From: Methanobacteriota archaeon
GTDB taxonomy: Archaea; Thermoplasmatota; Poseidoniia; Poseidoniales; Poseidoniaceae
DNA length: 39,364 nt
Reading direction: 5' to 3'
Assembly: GCA_011524855.1 (NCBI GenBank)
Contig: WTJK01000037.1
Coordinates: 5,302-44,665, forward strand
The first letter of the stretch is position 1; each line of letters opens with the position of its first letter. Below the pieces are notes generated by a model. The model did not search any database. It worked only from the letters and a program-made list of their open reading frames with translations, and was not told where the DNA came from. Below, piece by piece: positions 32,287 through 39,364 of this stretch. The translations under genes were made by a program, and so were the position numbers.

Positions 32287-35200
32287 ATGTACCTGAAATC
32301 GCTGGAAGTGGAGAATTTCAAATCCTTCCGCGGCGAGGTGACCATCCCCTTTGGGCGCGGTTTCACGGCCATCACGGGTCCCAACGGCTCGGGGAAATCA
32401 AATTGCGGTGACGCCATTCAATTTGTTTTGGGACCCAAATCAAACCAGGTCATTCGTGCCAAAAACTCAGCCGACCTCATCTTCAACGGCGGCAAAAACT
32501 CGAAACCTGCTCGTGCTTGCACCGTCACCCTCGTGTTCGCCAACCCGGTGATGGCAAGTGGGCGACGGCGTGTGCCGCTTGAAAAAGACGAAATTCGAAT
32601 GACACGCCACATCCGTCTTACGGCTTCCAACAATCCCGTGAACTCCTACCTGCTCGACGGTGAGGAAAGCTCGCAAAAGGTGTTTCATCGCTTGTTGGGT
32701 GCAGCCAACGCCCGGCCCGACGGTTACAACATCGTCCTTCAAGGCGACGTGACCAGCCTCGCCAAGATGACGGCAAAAGAGCGGCGTAAGGTGTTGGATA
32801 ACGTGGCAGGCGTGACCTCCTACGACGATGAAATCCGCAAGGCAACGAAGCAAAAGGAGCATGTCGAATCGTACCTTGAGCGCATTGGGCTGCTTGAGAA
32901 CGAGCAGAAAGAACGTCTGAAGACCCTTGCCGCTGAGAAAAAGGTCGCAGAGCGAGCACGCGACGTCACTGACCGCATCCAAGCCACGAACACCTTGTTG
33001 CTTCAGTCGCGCTATGCCAGCATCAAGAACGAACTGGCGTTCCACATCGACGAACGTCAGAAGTACATTCAAGCAAGCAACGACCTGATCGACGAGCATC
33101 GTGAAGACGAAAAACGCCTTTTGGGCTTGGACGACCGAATCGCCGAGTTGCAGCGAGAAATTGACCGACTCACCGGCGGTGAGACTTCGGAGTTGGCCCA
33201 AGCCATCAGGGCGCTTCAGGTAAATTTGGAGTTGAACGCTGACCGCGTGCTTGATGCTGAAAAAGAGGCTGAAGACGATGCAGGCCAAATGGTGTTGCTC
33301 CATGAACAGCGAAAGGAGACCGACGAGGAACTGAAGGCTCACATGGACGATGTGAACCAGGCCAAGGCGGTGCTCGCACAGGCCCGTGTTCTGTTGGACG
33401 AGGCGGCAGCCGAGGAGCAAGAGGTACGTGAGTTGCTTGACGATGCCGGTGAGCAGAACCAAGCCCTCTCGAGCGCCCTTCAAACAGCTGAAGCCCATCT
33501 TGCAGCGACCAACGAAGCCGTCAGCCACGCTCAGTCGGCGGTCGACCGATTGGCCATTGAGGCGGAACTTCAAACCCAGCAACTGGCCGAAGCTCAGGAG
33601 GCTGCCGAAGACCTTCGCTTGGCCCTGGGCGATCTCGATGTGAAAGAGGAATCGTTGGCAGCCGACGCGCCTCAACACGACCGTGCATCACTGGCCCAAG
33701 CCCTGGCAAATGCTCAGCGGACAGAGGCGCAACTCGCCGAGGATCGACAGCAGGTGGAAGCCAAACTTCAGAACGCTCGAAGAGCGCTCGCCTCCGCTCA
33801 ACACGAAATGGAGCAGCGTTCAGGGGCAAAGGGTCTCGCCGGCGGTGCAAGTGCGGTGATTGCGGCACGGGACCGTGGAGAACTCAGCGGAGTGATTGGC
33901 ACCATCGCAGAGCTGTGTGCGCCTAAGGACGATGATCACGAACTCGCCCTTGCCACAGCGATCGGCGGGGGCATGGCTTCCGTTGTTGTCGAGTCGGATG
34001 AAGATGCAGCGAGGGCCATTCGGTGGCTGGCAGAACACAAAGCCGGTCGGGCAACGTTCCTGCCACTCAACCGTCTCAACAACACCCGTGCAGGTGGTCG
34101 TGCGGTGATGACAGCGAAGAAGGACGGCGTCCTCGGTTTCGCTCATGAAATGCTCGATTATGACCCGCGTATCGACGTGGCGGTTCGTTTTGTCCTCAGA
34201 AACACGTTGGTCGTCAAGGACATGGCAACGGCACGGCGTCACATGGGTGGTGTCCGGTTGGTCACGCTTCGCGGTGATGTTACGGAGGCAGGAGGTGCCA
34301 TGATCGGGGGCTCACGTCGTCGACAGACCATTGCCTTTGGAGGCCGAATTCAGGGTGCCAGCGAGGTTGAGAAGCAAACCGGATTGGTGCAACAGTACCA
34401 GTTGATGGCTGAAACCGTCGCAGCAGCCCTCTCGGAAGCTCGGCGCACACAGCAGCACCTTCGTCAGCAGATCAACGCCTTGGTCGACGACAGCCATGCC
34501 GTCGCCCTGCGAGAACTTCAAGCAGAACGCAAGCAAACGAAGGGTCTTCATCGCAAGGCCACGGATGCGGTGGCGAGCGTTGAGCGCCGCCTCGAGGCTT
34601 TGCATCAAGAGGCAAGGGTGGCCTTGGACAGGTTAACCGAGGCCCAGCAAGAGGTCGCAGCATCGACTTCGGTGATGGAATCAGCCAAATCGGCCCTGGA
34701 GGCGGCCAGCCCGCAGCACTTGCGTGATCGGATGCATGAGGCGAACCTCAAGCGGGTCGCTGCCGAAGGCGAAGCCGGGAAGGCCGAGGCGACGTTGGCA
34801 AACGGTGCCGGTCAGGAATCGCTCTTGCGAAGGCGTTTGACCGAGGTACAGGCCTCCCTTGATCATCTGGAGCGGCAAAAGGTCGCACGGAGTGAACGCA
34901 TTGACGCCCTGCAGGCCCAATTGGCCAGCGATCGTATCGCCCTCAAGGAAAAGAAAGCCGAGCAAGCCGTGCATCTTGAAGAGAACAAAGGGCTCGAACT
35001 GGAGCGGCAAGAATTGGCGGATGAACGAACCGCGTTGCGTATCAAAAACGAACACCGACTGGAACAGGCGCAGCAACACCGGCGACTTGCTGATGAACTT
35101 CAACGCACGGTCTCTGAGAAGGAACTGGAACTTCATGGCATGGGGCAGGAACTGGTTGAAGCGGGGCTGTCCGTGACATCCTTCCCCGAACAACTTGGTA

Positions 35201-36171
35201 ACGTCGGTGAGCTTGAGCGCACGCTTCGGCGCCTGCAACGCCGATTGGATGAGTTCGGCCAGGTCAACATGATGGCCATTGAGCAATACGATGCCTGTCA
35301 AGCCCGTCTGGACTTGATGAAAGACGAATTTGCTCTCCTCAAGCAACGGCGGCAAGACTTGATTGACATCACCTCACAACTCGAAGAGCAACGCAAGTCG
35401 AGGTTGCTTTCGGTGTTGGAACAGGTCAACGAGAATTTCAAAATCGCCTACAAAGAACTCTCCGACGGTGGTCGTGGTGAACTCTTCCTCGAACACCCTG
35501 ATGAGCCCTTCAAAGGTGGCCTTGAACTCTGGGCCCAGCCTCGAGGCAAGTCCTCCAAAGTCAATCGGCAGCAGCTCTCCGGTGGTGAGCAGTCCATGGC
35601 AGCGCTTGCACTCATTTTTGCCATCCAGGATTACGATCCCAGCCCGTTCTATTACTTTGATGAAGTCGACCAAAACTTGGATGCTTACAACGCTGAGCGG
35701 ATCGCAAAGATGTGTCGAAAACGCAGTCAGCGTGCGCAATTCATCATGGTGACCTTGCGGAAGGTGTCGCTGAAGTTAGCCGACCATCACATCGGCATCA
35801 CGCACGGCGGGGATGGGTGCAGCCGCAGAATCATGGACTTCGATCGAGACCGCGCCATGGCCTTGGGTGAGGCGGCGTTGAAGGAGGCTGAAAACGATGC
35901 CAACACCAACGAGACACGCCTGCTGGACGCCGCAGCCGCTGCTCACGACATGCCTCTGGTGCCGGATGCGTTGGGTGTCCCGCAGAGCCTCGGGGGTCTT
36001 GTCCCCCACCTCGCTCCACAGGGAGGCTTGGGTGGTCTTGTTGAGCGAACCGAAGACACCAACGATGACATTGAAGAGCGAACCCAGGTGGCCCGGAAAG
36101 TCGCTGAACTTGCGGATGCCGAAGCTGCTGGTGAAGCCGAACAGCCAACGGACGATGTCGCGAACGTGTGA
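32287..36171 (+). CDS. smc: Chromosome segregation protein SMC
   Basis: The condensin ATPase has 1294 residues. I chose the ATG at 32287 (MYLKSLEVENFKSF), the usual SMC opening with a well-spaced Shine-Dalgarno site. Walker A is TGPNGSGKSN near residues 30-39, and NIVLQGDVTSLAKMTAKERR is the R-loop/Q-loop region. A first long coiled coil leads to the hinge at about 516-680 (GELSGVIGTIAELC, ATAIGGGMASVVVES, GGAMIGGSRRR), then the return coil. The signature motif is QLSGGEQSMAALAL from residue 1096, and Walker B is FYYFDEVDQNLD with Asp1125. Asn replaces a small residue in the D-loop region (DEVDxxLD usually has Ala). About 105 acidic, low-complexity residues follow the normal SMC end. It is coupled to scpA by TGAGGTG. 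Confidence 0.96.
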   Translation: MYLKSLEVENFKSFRGEVTIPFGRGFTAITGPNGSGKSNCGDAIQFVLGPKSNQVIRAKNSADLIFNGGKNSKPARACTVTLVFANPVMASGRRRVPLEKDEIRMTRHIRLTASNNPVNSYLLDGEESSQKVFHRLLGAANARPDGYNIVLQGDVTSLAKMTAKERRKVLDNVAGVTSYDDEIRKATKQKEHVESYLERIGLLENEQKERLKTLAAEKKVAERARDVTDRIQATNTLLLQSRYASIKNELAFHIDERQKYIQASNDLIDEHREDEKRLLGLDDRIAELQREIDRLTGGETSELAQAIRALQVNLELNADRVLDAEKEAEDDAGQMVLLHEQRKETDEELKAHMDDVNQAKAVLAQARVLLDEAAAEEQEVRELLDDAGEQNQALSSALQTAEAHLAATNEAVSHAQSAVDRLAIEAELQTQQLAEAQEAAEDLRLALGDLDVKEESLAADAPQHDRASLAQALANAQRTEAQLAEDRQQVEAKLQNARRALASAQHEMEQRSGAKGLAGGASAVIAARDRGELSGVIGTIAELCAPKDDDHELALATAIGGGMASVVVESDEDAARAIRWLAEHKAGRATFLPLNRLNNTRAGGRAVMTAKKDGVLGFAHEMLDYDPRIDVAVRFVLRNTLVVKDMATARRHMGGVRLVTLRGDVTEAGGAMIGGSRRRQTIAFGGRIQGASEVEKQTGLVQQYQLMAETVAAALSEARRTQQHLRQQINALVDDSHAVALRELQAERKQTKGLHRKATDAVASVERRLEALHQEARVALDRLTEAQQEVAASTSVMESAKSALEAASPQHLRDRMHEANLKRVAAEGEAGKAEATLANGAGQESLLRRRLTEVQASLDHLERQKVARSERIDALQAQLASDRIALKEKKAEQAVHLEENKGLELERQELADERTALRIKNEHRLEQAQQHRRLADELQRTVSEKELELHGMGQELVEAGLSVTSFPEQLGNVGELERTLRRLQRRLDEFGQVNMMAIEQYDACQARLDLMKDEFALLKQRRQDLIDITSQLEEQRKSRLLSVLEQVNENFKIAYKELSDGGRGELFLEHPDEPFKGGLELWAQPRGKSSKVNRQQLSGGEQSMAALALIFAIQDYDPSPFYYFDEVDQNLDAYNAERIAKMCRKRSQRAQFIMVTLRKVSLKLADHHIGITHGGDGCSRRIMDFDRDRAMALGEAALKEAENDANTNETRLLDAAAAAHDMPLVPDALGVPQSLGGLVPHLAPQGGLGGLVERTEDTNDDIEERTQVARKVAELADAEAAGEAEQPTDDVANV

Positions 36172-36180
36172 GGTGTGAGA

Positions 36181-37428
36181 ATGGCGGAACGTCAAGCGCT
36201 GTTGGACCAATGGTTCCTCAAACAGGACATCATTGACACGTTGCTTGCTTCCGGTGAAGCAAAAGACGAGGCGGACGCCTTCAGCCAACGTATTCTCGCC
36301 ATTGCTGCCGCAGAGGAGGCTGAGCACCAGAGTCTGCACGATCCGTTCGACCGCTCCGTAGCGCTCGTCCTTTCACTGGTTCGGGAGGAAGCGTTTGACC
36401 CGTGGGACGTCGATTTGTCCCAGTTCATTGCGTCCTTTTCGAAGCGGGTCAAAACCGGCGTGGGCCTCGATCTGCCTGCTTGCGGCCGATTGATTCGATT
36501 GGCGTGGGAAGTGCTCCACCATCAGTCGGCAACCTTGTTCGACCGGGTTCAACTTGACGAAGAACCCGAGGAGTGGTTCGATGACCTGGAATTCGGATGG
36601 GAAACCGAGCTTGATGATGAGGCATTCATGTTCACCCAGTCCATCCTCGACGGATCAGCAGACGGTGCGCTTCCTGAATTGTTTGACGAGCGTGTCCGTC
36701 GAGAAGAAGGCCGCCCCGTCACGCTGGGTGAACTGTTGTCGGCCTTCAAGCAAGCGGCGGACGATGCGGATGAAATGAAACGCCGGGAGCACCACAGGCG
36801 CCTGCATCAAGAGGAGTTGGCCGCCTACCTTGCCGACGTTGGTGGCCGAATGCACAACGAAGACCTCGAGGGTGATATTGAGCGAAGTTGGCTCGCCATG
36901 AAAGCAGCATGCGCCGAAGCCGACGCACAAACCGTTCCTCTGCTCGAGGTCATGAAGCACCTCCAACCTGTTCTCGAAGCCCGCTTTGGCCAACACGTCC
37001 TCGATGTTGAAAACGAAGCGTTTGTGTCGTCCTTCATCGCAGGCCTGTTCCTCACGCACCGAAGGGTTGCCAGCATCACGCAAGAAGGTGACACCCTCGG
37101 TTCAGTGATGCTCAACGACCTCTGGCCCGATGTGAATGAATTTTCTGAAGTGTTGGCACGCGTGGAGGCCACGATGCAAGACGATGCGGACGCCCTCGAA
37201 GGCGAAGCGACGGGCTCCATGCACCGCTTGGAGGCCATGGCGGAACGGGCAAAGAAAGCTGAGGCCAAGGCTGAGCGCCAGCGAGCACGTGCTGAGGCGA
37301 AATCCACGCATTCCGGAGATTCACGTTCTTCCGCTGAATCCGTCGAGGTGCCAGAGGTTGAACCGGGGGGAGCAGCGAAGGAAGCTTGGCCGACCGATGT
37401 TCACGCGCACGAATGGTTGGTGGAATGA
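36181..37428 (+). CDS. scpA: Segregation and condensation protein ScpA (kleisin)
   Basis: The kleisin subunit bridges SMC heads. From the ATG at 36181 it has 415 residues, longer than the usual 230-280. The conserved N-terminal block is DRSVALVLSLVREEAFDPWDVDLSQFI, matching the ScpA pattern of an SMC-neck-binding helix followed by DPWDIDI. A strongly acidic insert follows (residues about 124-150, LDEEPEEWFDDLEFGWETEL). The winged-helix end is near VENEAFVSSFIAGLFLTHRRVASITQEG. A Lys/Arg/Ala-rich helix and a low-complexity tail ending HAHEWLVE follow. GAGGTG lies five bases before the start, and its stop is embedded in TGAGGTGAT of scpB. Confidence 0.88.
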   Translation: MAERQALLDQWFLKQDIIDTLLASGEAKDEADAFSQRILAIAAAEEAEHQSLHDPFDRSVALVLSLVREEAFDPWDVDLSQFIASFSKRVKTGVGLDLPACGRLIRLAWEVLHHQSATLFDRVQLDEEPEEWFDDLEFGWETELDDEAFMFTQSILDGSADGALPELFDERVRREEGRPVTLGELLSAFKQAADDADEMKRREHHRRLHQEELAAYLADVGGRMHNEDLEGDIERSWLAMKAACAEADAQTVPLLEVMKHLQPVLEARFGQHVLDVENEAFVSSFIAGLFLTHRRVASITQEGDTLGSVMLNDLWPDVNEFSEVLARVEATMQDDADALEGEATGSMHRLEAMAERAKKAEAKAERQRARAEAKSTHSGDSRSSAESVEVPEVEPGGAAKEAWPTDVHAHEWLVE

Positions 37429-37437
37429 GGTGATGCT

Positions 37438-38049
37438 GTGACGGAATTACCCCTTGAAACGCTGATTGAAGCGACGTTGTTCAGTTCGGGTAAATCCATG
37501 TCGGTGGCTGAACTTTCCGATGCCCTTGGTTATGATGAAGACGAAATGTTGGATTGCTTGTACTCGCTTCAAGCCACCATGAAGCGGCGCCGTGGGACGG
37601 CCCTCCAAATGGCCGAAGTAGGCGACAGGTGGGCACTCGAAGTGAAGCCTACCATCGCAGGCCATTTGCCCAAGGCGACCAAAACGGCGTTCCCTCAGAA
37701 GCTGCTCAAAGCAGCAGCCCTCATCGCTTACCATCAGCCGATGTCACAGTCACGTTTGGTGGACATGTTGGGGCAGAAGGCCTACGATTACGTGAGAGAA
37801 TTGGCTCAGTTGGGGATGATCGATCGAAGAAAGGACGGCAACACGCGGCGACTGACCACCACGCGTCGTTTCGCGGAGTCGTTCGGGTGCCCCTACACCG
37901 ATCGAAAGCGTGTCAAAGCGTGGTGGCGTGAGCGCGTGCAAGAGGTGGGTATCATCGATGAGCTGGGCGCAGGGCACGATGTGTTCCGGGAAGAGTCCGA
38001 AAACCAGGGGACGGTACAATCCAACCTCCCGCTGTTGGAAGAAGAGTGA
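37438..38049 (+). CDS. scpB: Segregation and condensation protein ScpB
   Basis: The protein has 203 residues and starts with GTG at 37438, supported by GAGGTGAT (37427-37434) three bases upstream. ScpB is a double winged-helix protein that binds the ScpA middle region in the SMC complex. Visible blocks are LETLIEATLFSSGKSMSVAELSDALG, GDRWALEVKPTIAGHLPKA, LKAAALIAYHQPMSQSRLVD and the second wing ELAQLGMIDRRKDGNTRRLTTTRRFAESFG, which follow the family order. It is last in smc-scpA-scpB and converges on the HMG-CoA reductase gene with only four bases between stops. Confidence 0.92.
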   Translation: MTELPLETLIEATLFSSGKSMSVAELSDALGYDEDEMLDCLYSLQATMKRRRGTALQMAEVGDRWALEVKPTIAGHLPKATKTAFPQKLLKAAALIAYHQPMSQSRLVDMLGQKAYDYVRELAQLGMIDRRKDGNTRRLTTTRRFAESFGCPYTDRKRVKAWWRERVQEVGIIDELGAGHDVFREESENQGTVQSNLPLLEEE

Positions 38050-38053
38050 ACCG

Positions 38054-39352
38054 TCACCCGTTGCGCATTTCGGCCAGCCAGGCCTCGGCCAAGGTTTGCG
38101 TGCGTGCACCGTCGTAGGCCTGCAAGCGGGCCGCCAGGGCTTCAATCTCCTCGCCTTGAGCACCGGCCGTCACGGCCATGTTTTTCGCGTGGAGTTTCAT
38201 GTGGCCTGCCTGAATGCCCTTGGTCGATAGCGCACGAAGAGCGCCGAGGTTCTGTGCAAGGCCCGCACACGCCATGATACCGGCAAGTTCCTGCGCAGAT
38301 TCAACGCCCAGAATGGCGAGGTTGGCCCGGGCAGCAGGGTGCACTTTGGAGGCCCCTCCAACAATGCCCACGGCCAGCGGAACTTCCAACCGGCCAACGA
38401 GGTTGCCATCGTCGTCTTTGGTCCACGAGGACATGGAGGTGTAACGCCCTTCGTTCAACGCCGCCCAAGCATGACACCCGGCTTCAATGGCTCTCCAGTC
38501 TTGGCCGCATGCCACGCCCACGCTGCTGATGGCGTTCATGATGCCCTTGTTGTGGGTGGCAGCTCGGAATGGGTCGTGAACGGCAAAGTGTTGGGCTTCG
38601 AGAATGCCTTCGATCACAGACGCTCCGTCTTCGGCAGAACCGTCGGTGGACATCTCCACCGGTGTGAACGTTGCTGTGACCCTGGCGAGCCTGTGTGCGG
38701 CGAGGTTTGACAGGATGCGAAGATGCGCCCTTCCTCCGGTCAAACCTTCCAATCGGGGAGCAAGCCGTTCTGCCATCGTGTTCACAGCATTGGCGCCCAT
38801 CGCATCCCTGCAGTCCACCAAAAGGTGGACAATGAGCATGGTGCCCATTGGGGTGGGCAGTTGGCGGCACACCACGTCTTTGCACCCTCCGCCCAAGGCG
38901 ATCATGCGGGATGGCGTGTCGTTGCAAAACGCCATCATGGCTTGTTTTTCAGATAAAATCACAGCTTCAGCCGCTTCGACATCGTCAATGTCGAGCAATT
39001 GAATTTGAGCGATCATGATGGGGTCGTCGTTGTTGGTGGTGAACCCGCCATGGGTCAAGCACCGCTTGGCCATGTTGGATGCTGCAGCGACCACGCTCGA
39101 CTCTTCCAAGCAGAAAGGAATGAGGTGGTGTGCGCCATCGATGACGAAGTTGGTGGCCACGCCAACGGGGAGGGACATGGTGCCAATCACGTTCTCAATC
39201 ATACGGTCTGCTGCAGGTTCGTCAAGTTCTCCGTGCTGAGCGAGGGCGTTGATGTCTTCCGGACGAAGGTTGGCAGCCCGTGCCACCTCCGTGCGCCGCT
39301 CTTCGACACTTTTCTTGTAAAATCCCTTGAGGCGGCTGTTGTCGACGGCCAT
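38054..39352 (-). CDS. hmgA: Class II 3-hydroxy-3-methylglutaryl-CoA reductase
   Basis: The enzyme interconverts HMG-CoA and mevalonate, the key step of archaeal lipid synthesis. It has 432 residues and resembles the Pseudomonas mevalonii-type class II enzyme, not the class I enzyme of most archaea. It opens with GFYKKSVEERR, where the class II family has GFRxLSxxxR. The catalytic glutamate is Glu83 in CLEESSVVAAAS, the lysine is Lys269 in ATHNKGIMN, the aspartate is Asp285 in CGQDWRAIEAG, and the histidine lies in GHMKLHAKN. DAMGANAVNTMAE is the nucleotide-binding block. Cofactor preference cannot be read safely. Direction in vivo is presumably biosynthetic. The start ATG is at 39352 and the upstream region lies outside the window. 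Confidence 0.95.
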   Translation of the reverse strand: MAVDNSRLKGFYKKSVEERRTEVARAANLRPEDINALAQHGELDEPAADRMIENVIGTMSLPVGVATNFVIDGAHHLIPFCLEESSVVAAASNMAKRCLTHGGFTTNNDDPIMIAQIQLLDIDDVEAAEAVILSEKQAMMAFCNDTPSRMIALGGGCKDVVCRQLPTPMGTMLIVHLLVDCRDAMGANAVNTMAERLAPRLEGLTGGRAHLRILSNLAAHRLARVTATFTPVEMSTDGSAEDGASVIEGILEAQHFAVHDPFRAATHNKGIMNAISSVGVACGQDWRAIEAGCHAWAALNEGRYTSMSSWTKDDDGNLVGRLEVPLAVGIVGGASKVHPAARANLAILGVESAQELAGIMACAGLAQNLGALRALSTKGIQAGHMKLHAKNMAVTAGAQGEEIEALAARLQAYDGARTQTLAEAWLAEMRNG

Positions 39353-39364
39353 GTTGGTTCCCCG

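Noticed and set aside
32467-33678. Long antisense open frame opposite smc
   Set aside because: It is the complement of SMC coiled-coil codons, giving Leu/Val/Cys-rich sequence without motifs.

Overview
The window reads as a chromosomal segment of an archaeon, most likely a marine member of Thermoplasmatota (Poseidoniia, Marine Group II or III-like). The evidence is a complete A-type ATP synthase operon (H-I-K-E-C-F-A-B-D), archaeal PurP, RNA polymerase subunit RpoK, a HTH_10 (Bat-type) regulator, the archaeal aldolase route into aromatic amino acids, a class II HMG-CoA reductase and strong Shine-Dalgarno sites matching the archaeal 16S 3' end. Haem A synthesis genes (ctaA, ctaB) and tryptophan 2,3-dioxygenase point to an aerobe. 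The lineage is inferred from gene content only. Coding density is very high, no gap exceeds 300 bases, and I see no transposon, prophage, integrase or CRISPR array.

Layout. 1-1.8 kb (minus): HTH_10 regulator, 2-amino-3,7-dideoxy-D-threo-hept-6-ulosonate synthase and the start of a probable 3-dehydroquinate synthase II. 1.8-3.9 kb (plus): a membrane-anchored coiled-coil protein with two nearly identical YfaP/DUF2135-like domains, then a small unknown gene. 4-8 kb: purP (minus), tryptophan dioxygenase (plus), a SnoaL-like protein, rpoK and a membrane-anchored thioredoxin-like protein (minus). 8-10.2 kb: ctaA-ctaB (plus). 10.2 kb: tRNA-Ser(GCT). 10.3-13.3 kb: a large surface protein (minus). 13.4-16.8 kb: a pilin-like protein with a lamin-tail-like domain, then three consecutive RecA/KaiC-fold genes, of which only the first keeps a P-loop. 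16.8-17.6 kb: a UbiE-like methyltransferase. 17.6-26.1 kb: the ATP synthase operon. 26.2-28.7 kb: a site-2-protease-like membrane protein that has lost its metal ligands, fused to a large ectodomain. 28.7-31.3 kb: PanE-like reductase and NadB (convergent, overlapping). 31.4-32.2 kb: a membrane protein with a C-terminal four-cysteine knuckle. 32.3-38.0 kb: smc-scpA-scpB. 38.1-39.4 kb: HMG-CoA reductase (minus).

How the genes work together. The thioredoxin-like protein, CtaA and CtaB fit assembly of a haem-copper oxidase, whose proton gradient could supply the ATP synthase; a UbiE-like methyltransferase could act on the quinone. SMC, ScpA and ScpB form one translationally coupled chromosome-condensation operon. 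NadB, PanE, PurP, HMG-CoA reductase and the shikimate-entry genes are core cofactor, purine, lipid and amino-acid biosynthesis.

The least explained parts are the pilin-like/triple-KaiC cluster, the metal-less S2P-like fusion beside the ATP synthase, and the double YfaP-like stalk protein. The ATP synthase operon also has a 14-base perfect palindrome at its promoter and a hairpin directly after the c-subunit gene.
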